From Clostridiales bacterium (GTDB lineage Bacteria; Bacillota; Clostridia; Christensenellales; Aristaeellaceae), in assembly GCA_015056125.1 (NCBI GenBank), contig SVGW01000001.1, forward strand, positions 62,001-126,000: a DNA stretch of 64,000 nucleotides, written 5' to 3'. The position numbers were made by a program, and so were the translations under genes. The notes beneath the pieces were generated by a model, which had not been told where the DNA came from, did not search any database, and worked only from the letters and a program-made list of their open reading frames with translations. The first letter of the stretch is position 1, and each line of letters opens with the position of its first letter. Shown here piece by piece: positions 29,898 to 39,467 of the stretch.

Positions 29898-31259
29898 TTA
29901 TTTTGGCATATGGCGCAGGGTATCTTTGGCTGCTTTGTTCAAATCAATGCGGCCTACGCCGAAAATACTGGTATCCAATTGGCCATTGATGGGCTGGGTC
30001 CAGCATTCAGGGATGCACTTGGAACCGCCCCGCATGCCCATAATAGAGCCCACCGTGGCGCCGTTGCAGTCGGTATCAAAGCCCATCTGCACGGCCCGGC
30101 AAATGGAGAGGCTGTAGTCCCCGCCGCCATAAAGCAGGGCGGCAGCCACGATCATGGCATTGGATATGGTGTGGCACCAGCCATGGGCGGTATGCTCATT
30201 ATAGGCGGCATGGATTTTTTCAACCGCTTCATCATAGGCAACGCCCTGGCGGAAATCCTGGATCACTCCCTGCACCGCCGCATAGAGCCGGGAGGTGGCG
30301 GGAATTTGGGAAAGCCCGGCCAGAATGATCTTTTCCAGGTCATTTTCCACCGCAGCCTCAGCAATCATGGCAGCGGCAAACATTTCCCCGTAAATGCCGT
30401 TTTTGATATGGGAAATGGAAGCATCCCGCCAGGCCATATCCGCGGCAGTTTCGGGATCGCCGGGGTTGATATAGCCAAAGTAATCCCCCCGGATCTGGGC
30501 GCCGATCCATTCCCGGTAGGGGTTCTGGAAGCGGGCGGAGGCAGGGGGCGCATAGCCCTTGGTCAGGTTGCAGAAAGCCACCCGTTCCGCCGTGCAATAG
30601 GCGCTCTTGGGCTGATAATCCAGCCATACCTGGCCTACCTGGGCGGGGGTGAAATCCCGGCCGTATTTTTCCAGCAGCACCTGGGCCAGCACCACGTAGT
30701 TGGTGTCATCATCCACCGGTGCGCATTCGATCTGGTCGGCCAGGCTGTCCATGCGCATGCGATAGGTGTATTTGGCCATCCGTTCGGGGGTGGCGTCCCG
30801 GCTGGTAAGATAGCGGCGCAGCGGGAAATTATCCGTTTCTTTCAGCAGGGGCCAGAGCTCATTGGTGCGGATGCCTTCGATGGGCTTGCCCAGCAGGCAG
30901 CCGCAGATGCGCCCCAGCCAGGCTCCCAGCATTTTGTCTTCCAGGATATCTGCGTCAGGGAGCGGCTTCTTTTCCGGCTGCTCAGAGCGCAGGGCCTGGA
31001 TCTCCGGAAGGTCGGAGGGCTCCTGCCAGGGATAGTTTTCTACTGTGGGCAGGCTGTCCACCAGCTGGGAAAGGGTATCTGCCAACTGGAATTTATAGCG
31101 GCTGTGGGGCATGGCGGCCACGGCCTCAAAGAGCGCCTTGTAGGGGGCGATATCCTTTCCCTCCTCCAAGCACTGGGTATATTCTACTCGCAGTTCCTTG
31201 GCATAACACTCCCAGGTATCCATTTTTTCATAATCCGGCTCCAGATGGATTTTGCTCAT
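29898..31259 (-). CDS. ADP-ribosylglycohydrolase family protein (paralogue of 2938-4518, no HTH)
   Basis: DKMLGAWLGRICGCLLGKPIEGI; DDDTNYVVLAQVLLEKYGRDFTP; GFDTDCNGATVGSIMGM; start chosen at 31259 by RBS. Confidence 0.88.
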   Translation of the reverse strand: MSKIHLEPDYEKMDTWECYAKELRVEYTQCLEEGKDIAPYKALFEAVAAMPHSRYKFQLADTLSQLVDSLPTVENYPWQEPSDLPEIQALRSEQPEKKPLPDADILEDKMLGAWLGRICGCLLGKPIEGIRTNELWPLLKETDNFPLRRYLTSRDATPERMAKYTYRMRMDSLADQIECAPVDDDTNYVVLAQVLLEKYGRDFTPAQVGQVWLDYQPKSAYCTAERVAFCNLTKGYAPPASARFQNPYREWIGAQIRGDYFGYINPGDPETAADMAWRDASISHIKNGIYGEMFAAAMIAEAAVENDLEKIILAGLSQIPATSRLYAAVQGVIQDFRQGVAYDEAVEKIHAAYNEHTAHGWCHTISNAMIVAAALLYGGGDYSLSICRAVQMGFDTDCNGATVGSIMGMRGGSKCIPECWTQPINGQLDTSIFGVGRIDLNKAAKDTLRHMPK

Positions 31260-31328
31260 GGTGCTTTCTCCTTTCCAATCAACAGGGACAGATTGCTGAT
31301 AAGAATCACACAATTAGTTTTCCCATTA

Positions 31329-31388
31329 GGTTTTCTTTGGGAGAGCGCGAGAGGGCCTTTCTTTTTCCTAAAAGAAAGGTCCTCTCGC
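31329..31388 (+). repeat. Family-A hairpin repeat, copy 4
   Basis: ggttttctttgggagagcgcgagagggcctttctttttcctaaaagaaaggtcctctcgc. Confidence 0.8.
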
Positions 31389-31398
31389 CTTATACTCG

Positions 31399-32136
31399 TC
31401 ACCCTAAGTCGGCTTCCAGGCGCACGCAGCGGCCCACGAAGGTGATCTCATTGTAATTTTTGATCTCGCTTTCGCAAGTTTCATTGTAGCTCTGGAGCAT
31501 GGCCTGGTAATCATTCACTTTTTTCACCTTGCGTAGCACCTTGCCCTGGGGCGTTTGCAACAGCATAATGGCTCCATCCACTGCGGCTTGGGCGGGCACT
31601 ACCAGCAAAAGATCGCCCTTTTGCACCCGGAAGCCCCGCAGCTCATTATCCGGCGCCATGAAATAAAACACCTTATCCGGGGACGCGCCTTCAATTTTTC
31701 CGTTGGTGATGGGCAGCAGCCGATGGCCCACTTCCTTCATGACGGCATTGTAAATGGGCACGTGCTTGAGCACTCCGGAAAGGGCGTCCAGCCAGATGGA
31801 GCCGGCGCTGCCGGGATCGCTTTCGGCCACGGCTTCGGGCTTCTGGCTCAGGGGACGGGGGGACGCTTTTTTTACTTCTGCTTTCGCCATTTGGGGCACG
31901 GCGGACTGTAAATCCACCGTGGCAGCGATATCTTCCAGGGTGAAATCCGCCTCCGTGTGCTGCTGCAGGCCCATGGTTTTGAGGATGCGCCGGGCCTGGT
32001 CATCGGCAATAATGCGGGTGCCCGCTTCCACTTCCATCAAATATTTATCGCTCACGCCGCATTTCCGGGCCACCTGCTTATGGGTGAGCCCCTGGCGGGT
32101 GCGCTCCAGTCGAATCAAATCTCCTAATCTGCTCAT
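31399..32136 (-). CDS. XRE HTH regulator with S24/LexA-like C-terminal domain
   Basis: LGDLIRLERTRQGLTHKQVARKCGVSDKYLMEVEAG; LRGFRVQKGDLLLVVPAQAAVDGAIMLLQTPQGKVLRKVKKV; NEITFVGRCVRLE. Confidence 0.7.
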   Translation of the reverse strand: MSRLGDLIRLERTRQGLTHKQVARKCGVSDKYLMEVEAGTRIIADDQARRILKTMGLQQHTEADFTLEDIAATVDLQSAVPQMAKAEVKKASPRPLSQKPEAVAESDPGSAGSIWLDALSGVLKHVPIYNAVMKEVGHRLLPITNGKIEGASPDKVFYFMAPDNELRGFRVQKGDLLLVVPAQAAVDGAIMLLQTPQGKVLRKVKKVNDYQAMLQSYNETCESEIKNYNEITFVGRCVRLEADLG

Positions 32137-32160
32137 TGCGGGATACCTCCTTGTTTTTTT

Positions 32161-32215
32161 GCGCGGGAAGGGATTTTGCGTCAAAAGCCCCTCCCTCGCG
32201 CTCCCACCGAAAACC
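32161..32215 (-). repeat. Family-A hairpin repeat, copy 5
   Basis: gcgcgggaagggattttgcgtcaaaagcccctccctcgcgctcccaccgaaaacc. Confidence 0.8.
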
Positions 32216-32240
32216 GGTATGGAATGGGGCTGTTTGAATA

Positions 32241-33185
32241 CTATTTGCGATTTCCCCATGATACTTCCAGGAAATCTACCATTTTAACGGCACCCTGACA
32301 CACATATTCCAGATTGCTTTCCTCACAGATCACGTCCCGGCGGGTATGGATCCTTGGCACATGATAACCCAGCTTATTCTTTCGGCAGGCAGCAATGGCC
32401 GTGCCTTTGGTGAAGGCGAGCTGATCGGAATTGTAGTGAGTGTTCTTGGCGCTGCAGTGAATGGCCTTATGCTCTCCCTGATCCTGGAAGGAATCAAGGA
32501 GCAGCTTTTCCAGGGCTTCGTCTTTTTTCTTGGGCGCTACGATAAGAAAATGCTGGCCATCCCCAATGCAGTCCAGGTTCACGATCAGGGCATTTTTCTT
32601 GATATCCGGATGGGCTTTGGCGTATTGCTGGGAGCCGATTTTGCCAAATTCTTCGTTATCAAAGAAAATAAAGGCCGCTTTTTTCCTTTGATCCTCCGGG
32701 AGCATTTCCATGATCCTGAAAAGGGAAGCGGTTCCGGAGGTGTTATCATTGGCGGTGTGGCGGTTGGCCGGTCCAAAGAAAATCAGGGCAAAAAGGCCAA
32801 AGTAAACCGTCAGAAAGCCCAGAGAATACATCAATTCGTTGCCTGTTACGTGCCAAAGGAGCAGCCCGGTCCCCAGCCCCAACGCCAGCATTACCAGCAC
32901 CAGAGGCATCTGTACCAGGAAGGTAAGGGGCATATTCTTGGGGAAGATCAGATTGGGTACTGGCATTTCAGCGCAGGTGTCATAGTGGGCGGTAAAAATC
33001 ACCAGGGCTTTTTCCGGATCGCCTGCCACCAGATTCCGGCTTTTCCGGGAGCCTTTGTATTCTTCGATTCTGGCTTCATAGCCCCGCTTTGCGCAGGCTT
33101 CCTGGGCAAATTCCAGGAAAGCGGTCTTTTGCGCCTTGGTGCGGCGCACCTGATATTTTTCCAGTAATTCGTTCAAGATTTCCAT
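32241..33185 (-). CDS. M28 family metallopeptidase (membrane-associated)
   Basis: FTAHYDTC; ANDNTSGTASLFRIME; FIFFDNEEFGKIGSQQYAK. Confidence 0.85.
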   Translation of the reverse strand: MEILNELLEKYQVRRTKAQKTAFLEFAQEACAKRGYEARIEEYKGSRKSRNLVAGDPEKALVIFTAHYDTCAEMPVPNLIFPKNMPLTFLVQMPLVLVMLALGLGTGLLLWHVTGNELMYSLGFLTVYFGLFALIFFGPANRHTANDNTSGTASLFRIMEMLPEDQRKKAAFIFFDNEEFGKIGSQQYAKAHPDIKKNALIVNLDCIGDGQHFLIVAPKKKDEALEKLLLDSFQDQGEHKAIHCSAKNTHYNSDQLAFTKGTAIAACRKNKLGYHVPRIHTRRDVICEESNLEYVCQGAVKMVDFLEVSWGNRK

Positions 33186-33202
33186 GGGAAAGCCTTCTTC
33201 CG

Positions 33203-33493
33203 TTATTCGCCGTAATCTCCCTGCCCGGGCAGCAGCTTAATTTCAAGGCCAGGATTTTCCTGGGCGGAATCGAGGAAAACAGCCAGGAACCCGGCCCATT
33301 TTTCAGGCATATTCCGGGCAGCCAGAGCACAATCCTCGATCACCAGTTGAGTATCGGAAAGCTCCGTCAGGCAATCATGGAGGGCATCCAGGTTGTGGCC
33401 GTAATAATCGGGAAAGGAAAGGGCCTCTTTCAGGGCTTCATGAGCCGCCCGGGGGCTATCCCATGCAGCGGCGGAAATTTGGATCTGTTTCAT
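33203..33493 (-). CDS. Barstar-like RNase inhibitor family protein
   Basis: HEALKEALSFPDYYGHNLDALHDCLTEL. Confidence 0.85.
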   Translation of the reverse strand: MKQIQISAAAWDSPRAAHEALKEALSFPDYYGHNLDALHDCLTELSDTQLVIEDCALAARNMPEKWAGFLAVFLDSAQENPGLEIKLLPGQGDYGE

Positions 33494-34272
33494 GGGGTAA
33501 TCTCCTCAAAGGTTTCGTAGTGGTCATCGGTATAGAAGATCAGGCCATCGTTGCTGAATACAATGCGCTTTGCATTGCGGTATTCTCCGTCAAAATCAAT
33601 ATCGCATTCATAATACTGGCGGCCGTTCTTTTGGGGCAGCAGCTCTTCATAATTGCCGAAACGGTCGCCGCCGATGCTCATGCCCGGGGCTACCTCCCAT
33701 AGATTGCCCTTGTTGTTGACCCAGCCCAGATCCTGGGCCTCTTTTCTTGTAATATAATTTTCCGGCAATTCGCCAAATGCCATGATGTAGGCGGCCACGT
33801 GCTCCTTATCTGAATACCATTCGCCTTTTACCACAAAGGGCGTTTCGCCTTCATCTGGGGCTTTCGTGGCTTCCGGCAGCGTCTTTGGCACGTCGGCGCT
33901 GAGCAGCAGATAAGTGTCATAATCGATGGTTCCTGTGGGCGCCAAATCAAAATCCTGCTGGAAAGCGATGACGGCGGCTTCCAGGGCCTTGCTGAAATTG
34001 CCGTCAAGGGGGCCATCGTAATACTTCAGGGCTTCCAGCGCCCATTGCATTTCCTTCACTTGCTGGCCGGAGGAGCCTTTTTTCAGCTCCTTGAATTCCT
34101 CGGCCTGGGCAGAAGATACAAATGGCAGGGCAGAAGCATCCTTATTTCGCATATCCAGCCCGGGCCACACATACATGAGCACGCTGCCAATGAGCACGAT
34201 GATGGCGGCAATCAGGGTAAGGATGCGCACAAAGGGGGAAATGGGCTTTTTATTTTGCTGGTTTTCCTGCAT
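33490..34272 (-). CDS. Membrane-anchored peptidoglycan-binding (PG_binding_1) protein
   Basis: TM near N-terminus; KKGSSGQQVKEMQWALEALKYYDGPLDGNFSKALEAAVIAFQQDFDLAPTGTID. Confidence 0.75.
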   Translation of the reverse strand: MQENQQNKKPISPFVRILTLIAAIIVLIGSVLMYVWPGLDMRNKDASALPFVSSAQAEEFKELKKGSSGQQVKEMQWALEALKYYDGPLDGNFSKALEAAVIAFQQDFDLAPTGTIDYDTYLLLSADVPKTLPEATKAPDEGETPFVVKGEWYSDKEHVAAYIMAFGELPENYITRKEAQDLGWVNNKGNLWEVAPGMSIGGDRFGNYEELLPQKNGRQYYECDIDFDGEYRNAKRIVFSNDGLIFYTDDHYETFEEITP

Positions 34273-34278
34273 GTTTTT

Positions 34279-35499
34279 TTATTCCTCCTGAATCCATAAA
34301 GAGCGGTTGCCGTATACGTCCACAATGAGAATGGCAGGAGTGCCCCGGAGCTGGGGCAATTGCAGCACCCGGGGGAGGGCAGGGGTATGCTTGCGCCGGG
34401 CGGCGCTGGCATGGGCGTAAAATACGCCCTCCTGATAAAAGCCCACCGACCATTGATCCACGGCATCCAGCCCGGTCACTTGGCAGCCCTCCGGGGCTTC
34501 ATAGGAAGCAAGCTGCACATCGTGGAAGGCAATGCCCGGCACAAAATCAGCCTCCATGTTTACCAGAGGGCAAAGGGCAGGGGCGTGCAGGGTCATAGCG
34601 GTATCCAGGAGGCGCTTCCGGGTAACGGATAAGGCCATGGGGCTCATATCCCCGATCAGATAACGTCGGCCATTGATTGCAGCGGCAATGGCCGTGGTGC
34701 CGGAGCCGCCAAAAAGATCAGCCACCAGATCGCCGGGGTGGGTGGAAGAAAGAATGATTCGGGATAAAAGCGCCTGGGGCTTTTGGGTATCATAGCCGGT
34801 GCGCTGAGGATCCTTCTGCTGCAGATGACTCACATCCGCCCACACGTCTCCGGGATAGACGGGATCATCGTCATAGTAGGTGTAGGTCTTTCCACCGGAT
34901 TGAATAGTGCGGTAGGTGCGCCCATTTTCATCCACGCAGCGGCGCATATGATTTTGCCGGTTCTCGCTGCGGGGAAGGGGCACGGCGGTGATATCAAAAA
35001 AATGCTTTCTGGATTTGCGGTAGAAAAGGATCACATCGTGCTTGCGGGAAAAGCGCTTCATGCTGCGCCCGCCGGATTGATAGGCCCAGATGATCTCGTT
35101 AACGAAATTGCTCTCTCCAAAGATTTCATCGCAAAGAATGCGGGCATGGGCGCTCATGCGGCTGTCCAGGTGCAAAAAAAGGGAGCCCGTTTCATTGAGC
35201 AGCATTTTTGCGTTTTCCAGTGCGGCCCGAAGCAGGGCAAGGTATTCCGCCTTGCCGGAAAAGCGATCACTGTAGGCGGGTAGGGTGAGGGCGTTGCGCC
35301 CGGTTTCCCAGCCCTTTTCGCCCACCCGCATCCGCAGGAAAAAATCTTCCCCGGTCATAAAAGGGGGATCCAGATAAACGCATTGCACCTGGCCGGCCCA
35401 GTGGGAATAATCCCCTTTGCGCACGTCTGTTTGCAGCACATACCCGGCGCTGCCATCCTTATGCACTTCCTGGTGGTATGCAGCTTGCCTCCAGCTCAT
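34279..35499 (-). CDS. Site-specific DNA methyltransferase (N6-A/N4-C, DPPF motif)
   Basis: VYLDPPFMTGEDF (motif IV), LVADLFGGSGTTAIAAAINGRRYLIGD (motif I region). Confidence 0.85.
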   Translation of the reverse strand: MSWRQAAYHQEVHKDGSAGYVLQTDVRKGDYSHWAGQVQCVYLDPPFMTGEDFFLRMRVGEKGWETGRNALTLPAYSDRFSGKAEYLALLRAALENAKMLLNETGSLFLHLDSRMSAHARILCDEIFGESNFVNEIIWAYQSGGRSMKRFSRKHDVILFYRKSRKHFFDITAVPLPRSENRQNHMRRCVDENGRTYRTIQSGGKTYTYYDDDPVYPGDVWADVSHLQQKDPQRTGYDTQKPQALLSRIILSSTHPGDLVADLFGGSGTTAIAAAINGRRYLIGDMSPMALSVTRKRLLDTAMTLHAPALCPLVNMEADFVPGIAFHDVQLASYEAPEGCQVTGLDAVDQWSVGFYQEGVFYAHASAARRKHTPALPRVLQLPQLRGTPAILIVDVYGNRSLWIQEE

Positions 35500-35511
35500 G
35501 GAGAACCCTCC

Positions 35512-35994
35512 TTATAATTCTTTCAGCTTTTCATTATAGGCATGCAGCGCATCCAAAAAAGCGGCATGGGCGGGGCAGGCATATAAAATTTCCCCCGCCT
35601 TGGCTACAGCCTCCACAAATTCCTTGGAAAGCCCGGCCTTGCCGCTTTCCATCAGCGGGCATACGGCCCAGGCGCGCCGATCCATTTTTGCGCCTGTTCT
35701 GGTGGGCAGCATGGGAAAGAGCCGGCAGGAAAGGGGGCGCTGGCTTCGGTCGCAAAAGCCATCGCAGGTGAGAAGAAGCGCACCTTCCGTCACCCCGTCA
35801 TCCCTTTCCAAGGAAAAGCCCTGGGGCAGAGGGGTATACAGCGCTTCCTCACCGGGAAACAGCAGCATGCCTCCCTGGCCGTCTTCGTCGCTTTCACAGC
35901 AGGCGCCGCCGCAAAAACGGCCGCAATCCAATTTAAGGGGCGTCACGGCTTCCAATAGCGCCCGTGCCGCCTGTACAGCTTCCAGCGGATTCAT
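35512..35994 (-). CDS. Cys-rich metal-binding (YkgJ-like) protein
   Basis: LDCGRFCGGACCESD...CDGFCDRSQRPLSCRLFP...VCPL...ACPAH; start chosen at 35994. Confidence 0.55.
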   Translation of the reverse strand: MNPLEAVQAARALLEAVTPLKLDCGRFCGGACCESDEDGQGGMLLFPGEEALYTPLPQGFSLERDDGVTEGALLLTCDGFCDRSQRPLSCRLFPMLPTRTGAKMDRRAWAVCPLMESGKAGLSKEFVEAVAKAGEILYACPAHAAFLDALHAYNEKLKEL

Positions 35995-36094
35995 TCTAAA
36001 ATCCCCTCCGCGCATTTTCTCTATTTTATCACGAATACACGGGATTGACAAGGAGCGAGGAAGGGGATAAGATGAAAGAAAAGGAGGGAATGCC

Positions 36095-37315
36095 ATGGAT
36101 TTTTTGCTGCCCGCCCCGGTTCTTCGCGCCCTGGACATGCTGGAGGAAGGGGGCTTTTCTGCCTATGTGGTGGGTGGCTGTGTGCGGGATTGGGTGCTGG
36201 GTATTCCGCCTCATGATTTTGATATTTGCACGGCGGCCACGCCGGAGGAAATGAAGGAAATATTTAAGGGAGAGCGCACCATTGAAACGGGAATAAAGCA
36301 CGGCACCCTCACCGTGCTTATGGAAAATGAGCCCCTGGAAATCACCACCTTCCGCCTGGATGGGGATTATCTGGATGGACGCCATCCCTCCTCGGTATCC
36401 TTCACCCGCAAAGTGGAAGAGGATCTTTCCCGCCGTGATTTCACCATGAATGCTATGGCCTATTCCCCTAAGGATGGCCTGATTGATCCCTTTGGTGGTC
36501 AAAAGGATTGCCGCGATGAAATCATTCGCTGCGTGGGCGAGCCGGAGCGCCGCTTTCAGGAGGATGCTTTGCGTATTCTCAGGGCCCTGCGCTTTTCTGC
36601 GCGGTTGGGCTTTCCCATCGAGGAAGCAACCGTCCGGGCCATTGGACGGCTCAAAGAAAATTTGGAAAAGATCAGCAAAGAGCGCATTGCCGTGGAGCTG
36701 ACAGGGCTTTTGCAGGGAAGATATGCGCGTGAAATTCTGATGGATTTCGCGCCTGTGATTGTATCTGTCATCCCGGAATTGGCGCAAGCCGATCCTGTGC
36801 TTTGGGAAAGCATGCTTTCTTCCCTGGCGCATTTGCCCCGGGAGCCTTTATATGGCTGGACTGCACTGCTCAATTCCTGCAGCACAGCTCCTGCGGTATG
36901 CGCGGATACGGCGCGCCGGATTTTAAGAAACTTAAAAATGCCGCTCAAGCTGATCGAGGGAGCGGGCGAATTGATCGCATGGCGGGATGCAGATCTGCAA
37001 CCCCACAGGATGCAGAAAATGCTGATGCATCTGGGACCGGAAAGGCTTTCGCAGCTGCTTTTCTGGCGTGAAGCGGAAAAACCGGGGGCATATGAGAAAT
37101 CCCGGACGAGGATGGAAGAATTGCTCAGGGAAAACGCATGCTATTCTTTGGCACAGTTGGCGGTAAATGGCAAAGAAATGGCCGCCCTTGGGCTGCGCGG
37201 CGCGCAGATCGGGGCGGCGTTGAATATGCTGTTGGAGCAGGTGGTAGATGGCAGCCTGCCCAATGAACGGCAGGCGCTGATTCATTATATCAGCAGGCAC
37301 GCACCATGCGATTGA
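36095..37315 (+). CDS. cca: CCA tRNA nucleotidyltransferase
   Basis: YVVGGCVRDWVLGIPPHDFDICTAATPEEM; RRDFTMNAMAYSPKDGLIDPFGGQKDC; EDALRILRALRFSARLGF. Confidence 0.92.
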   Translation: MDFLLPAPVLRALDMLEEGGFSAYVVGGCVRDWVLGIPPHDFDICTAATPEEMKEIFKGERTIETGIKHGTLTVLMENEPLEITTFRLDGDYLDGRHPSSVSFTRKVEEDLSRRDFTMNAMAYSPKDGLIDPFGGQKDCRDEIIRCVGEPERRFQEDALRILRALRFSARLGFPIEEATVRAIGRLKENLEKISKERIAVELTGLLQGRYAREILMDFAPVIVSVIPELAQADPVLWESMLSSLAHLPREPLYGWTALLNSCSTAPAVCADTARRILRNLKMPLKLIEGAGELIAWRDADLQPHRMQKMLMHLGPERLSQLLFWREAEKPGAYEKSRTRMEELLRENACYSLAQLAVNGKEMAALGLRGAQIGAALNMLLEQVVDGSLPNERQALIHYISRHAPCD

Positions 37316-39455
37316 TCACCTCATCCTGAATTTCCTTGGAGAGCAGTACAAAATAATAGCTGTATCCGCATACCCGGACGATGATATCCCGATGAGCATC
37401 GGGATTTTTTTGTGCCTCCCGCAAAAGGTCGATATCCAGCATATTGAATTGAAGGGTGGAGCCGCCGTTAGCCAGAAATTCTTCCACCAGGGCAATCAGG
37501 ATATGCAGCCCACTTTCTCCTTCCAGGGGCGGCAGGGTGATTTCCAGGGCGAAAGAATCGGTGAAATCGGTAAAATCGTAATGCGCGGCGCTGCGGAGAA
37601 TATCTGTGGGCGTGATGCCGGAAATGATCTCGCTGGGAGAGGCACCCCGGGAAATGGGGAAGGAAGCCGGGCGCCCATCGGGAGTGGCCGGGGTGCCTTT
37701 GCCGAGATTACGGAAAATATCATGGGCATAAAAAGCAGGATAATATTTTTTGCCGTACCCGTTCTCCTGGCCGGATACCTGGCTTAAATCATGGAGCACC
37801 CGAGCAGAAAAGGCGTCCGCTTCTTCATTCCCTGTTCCGTATTTGGTCAGCCGATTGACAATGTATTGCCGGAGCCGTTCTTCACCTGTGAAATTTTTTT
37901 CAAGGATTTCAATCAGTCTGGGCAGGGGGTATTTTTGTTCATCAAAGCAAAGGCGCTTGATGGCGGAAAGGGAATCGATGAAAGTGGCCGGGGCCACCAT
38001 GGAAAGGGCGGTGGAGGTATATTTGGCGCCGCACTGGGTCAGATCCAGGCCGGATTCCAGGCAGCCGGTGATCATGGCGCTGTACAGCGGCATGGGCGAA
38101 TGCTCATACCATTGGGCTTCCAGTTTCTCCTTTTGCCCGATCACTTTTTCATGATAGGCCCGCACATCGCTGATAGCTTCCTTGTAAAGGGCTTCAAAGC
38201 TATCGTAGGGCTGTTTTTTCAGCGTATCCAATAAAATGGCGGGCAGGCCCAGCCATGTATCGGCCCGGGAACACATTTCCGTTCCGCCCAGAACGATTTC
38301 ATGGCAGCCGCCGGCCACATACAGCCGGGCGTCCCTTACATCCTGGCCATACTTCACCCGGGCAGCAATATGGGTATCGTCGTTCATGAAAACCAGAACG
38401 GGCAGGCGCGCCAATTGCACCTGGCAAGCCAGGGCGATATATTCTTTGGGATGGCGGGGAGACATGCGGCAATCCAGCTTCACATTCACCGTGCGGCACT
38501 CCAGTACCGCTTCAAAAACCAGCCTTGTAATTTCATTAAATACAATTTCCCCATTCCTATCGCAGCCCCCCAGAATGATGGTGGTGGAGGTTTCATGGGG
38601 ATCCTCGTTTTCATTGAAGCGTATGGCGGTATAGATCAGGCAGTCCTCCAATAAATCCTTGGCTTCCTGCCGGGTGATGCGCCCGTTTTCAAGATCCTTT
38701 TGGTAATAAGGGAAAAGCATTCGATCCAATTGCCCGTAGGTGCTGATGCCGATGCCCTCCAATGTGCCCACGGCTTCCCGGCAGAATAGAATGGCAGAAA
38801 GGGCTTCATAGAAAGTTTCAGCGGGCTCCATGGGCACTTTTTTTGCAGCCTCAGCCAGGCGTATCAGATGTGCGCGCACATGCTCATCCGTTTCTGTCTG
38901 CAGCATGTCCATGGCCCGGACGGAAAAACGGCAGGAGAGCGCAGCAAGAATATCCAGCCCTTCCACAACCGATTCATAGAAAAGTTGCTTATGACGATCG
39001 GTGCAGGCAGCATAAAAGTGCTGGGCACGGGTTTTGAGCCCATTCAGGCCAAGCTCCAGGATATCATCATAATTCAGGGCGTGATGATCGTGGCGGTTAT
39101 TGGTGAAATGAATTTTACCACGTTCCTGGTCTTCCATAAAAAAATTGGCATAAGCTTGAAAAGCGGCAGCGTCTTTCCGGCGGCGCATATGAGCGCCCCC
39201 ACCAAAGCCCCATTGATAGCGATCCCGGCAGGCGGAAAAATCAAACCAAAAGGGAAAATGCCGAAACACATGCACCCGGCTTTTTTCGGCCAATATCCGC
39301 ATCAGGGCGGTCTTTTGCACCGGGGAGGGGGCATTCTGCAGCTGCTGCAGCGCCTGATCCATTTCCGGTTCCAGCAATTCTTTTTGAGGATCCAGGGTAT
39401 CATAATGTTTTTTCAGCTCCCGGATCATTTCTTCGTGGCGTTTTACAGGAATCAT
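37290..39455 (-). CDS. Glycyl radical enzyme, PFL-like family of unknown substrate
   Basis: C-terminal glycyl-radical loop RVCGYSYYFVLLS; thiyl-Cys motif AGGCHEIVLGG. Confidence 0.85.
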   Translation of the reverse strand: MIPVKRHEEMIRELKKHYDTLDPQKELLEPEMDQALQQLQNAPSPVQKTALMRILAEKSRVHVFRHFPFWFDFSACRDRYQWGFGGGAHMRRRKDAAAFQAYANFFMEDQERGKIHFTNNRHDHHALNYDDILELGLNGLKTRAQHFYAACTDRHKQLFYESVVEGLDILAALSCRFSVRAMDMLQTETDEHVRAHLIRLAEAAKKVPMEPAETFYEALSAILFCREAVGTLEGIGISTYGQLDRMLFPYYQKDLENGRITRQEAKDLLEDCLIYTAIRFNENEDPHETSTTIILGGCDRNGEIVFNEITRLVFEAVLECRTVNVKLDCRMSPRHPKEYIALACQVQLARLPVLVFMNDDTHIAARVKYGQDVRDARLYVAGGCHEIVLGGTEMCSRADTWLGLPAILLDTLKKQPYDSFEALYKEAISDVRAYHEKVIGQKEKLEAQWYEHSPMPLYSAMITGCLESGLDLTQCGAKYTSTALSMVAPATFIDSLSAIKRLCFDEQKYPLPRLIEILEKNFTGEERLRQYIVNRLTKYGTGNEEADAFSARVLHDLSQVSGQENGYGKKYYPAFYAHDIFRNLGKGTPATPDGRPASFPISRGASPSEIISGITPTDILRSAAHYDFTDFTDSFALEITLPPLEGESGLHILIALVEEFLANGGSTLQFNMLDIDLLREAQKNPDAHRDIIVRVCGYSYYFVLLSKEIQDEVINRMVRAC

Positions 39456-39467
39456 GGGCGCTCCTTT

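Noticed and set aside
29886-31445. 519-aa plus ORF opposite the second ADP-ribosylglycohydrolase
   Set aside because: Minus-strand protein is clearly homologous to 2938-4518; plus ORF is its mirror
33203-34272. Toxin-antitoxin pair formed by barstar-like and PG-binding proteins
   Set aside because: The partner is a peptidoglycan-binding membrane protein with no RNase features; overlap alone is not evidence of a TA system
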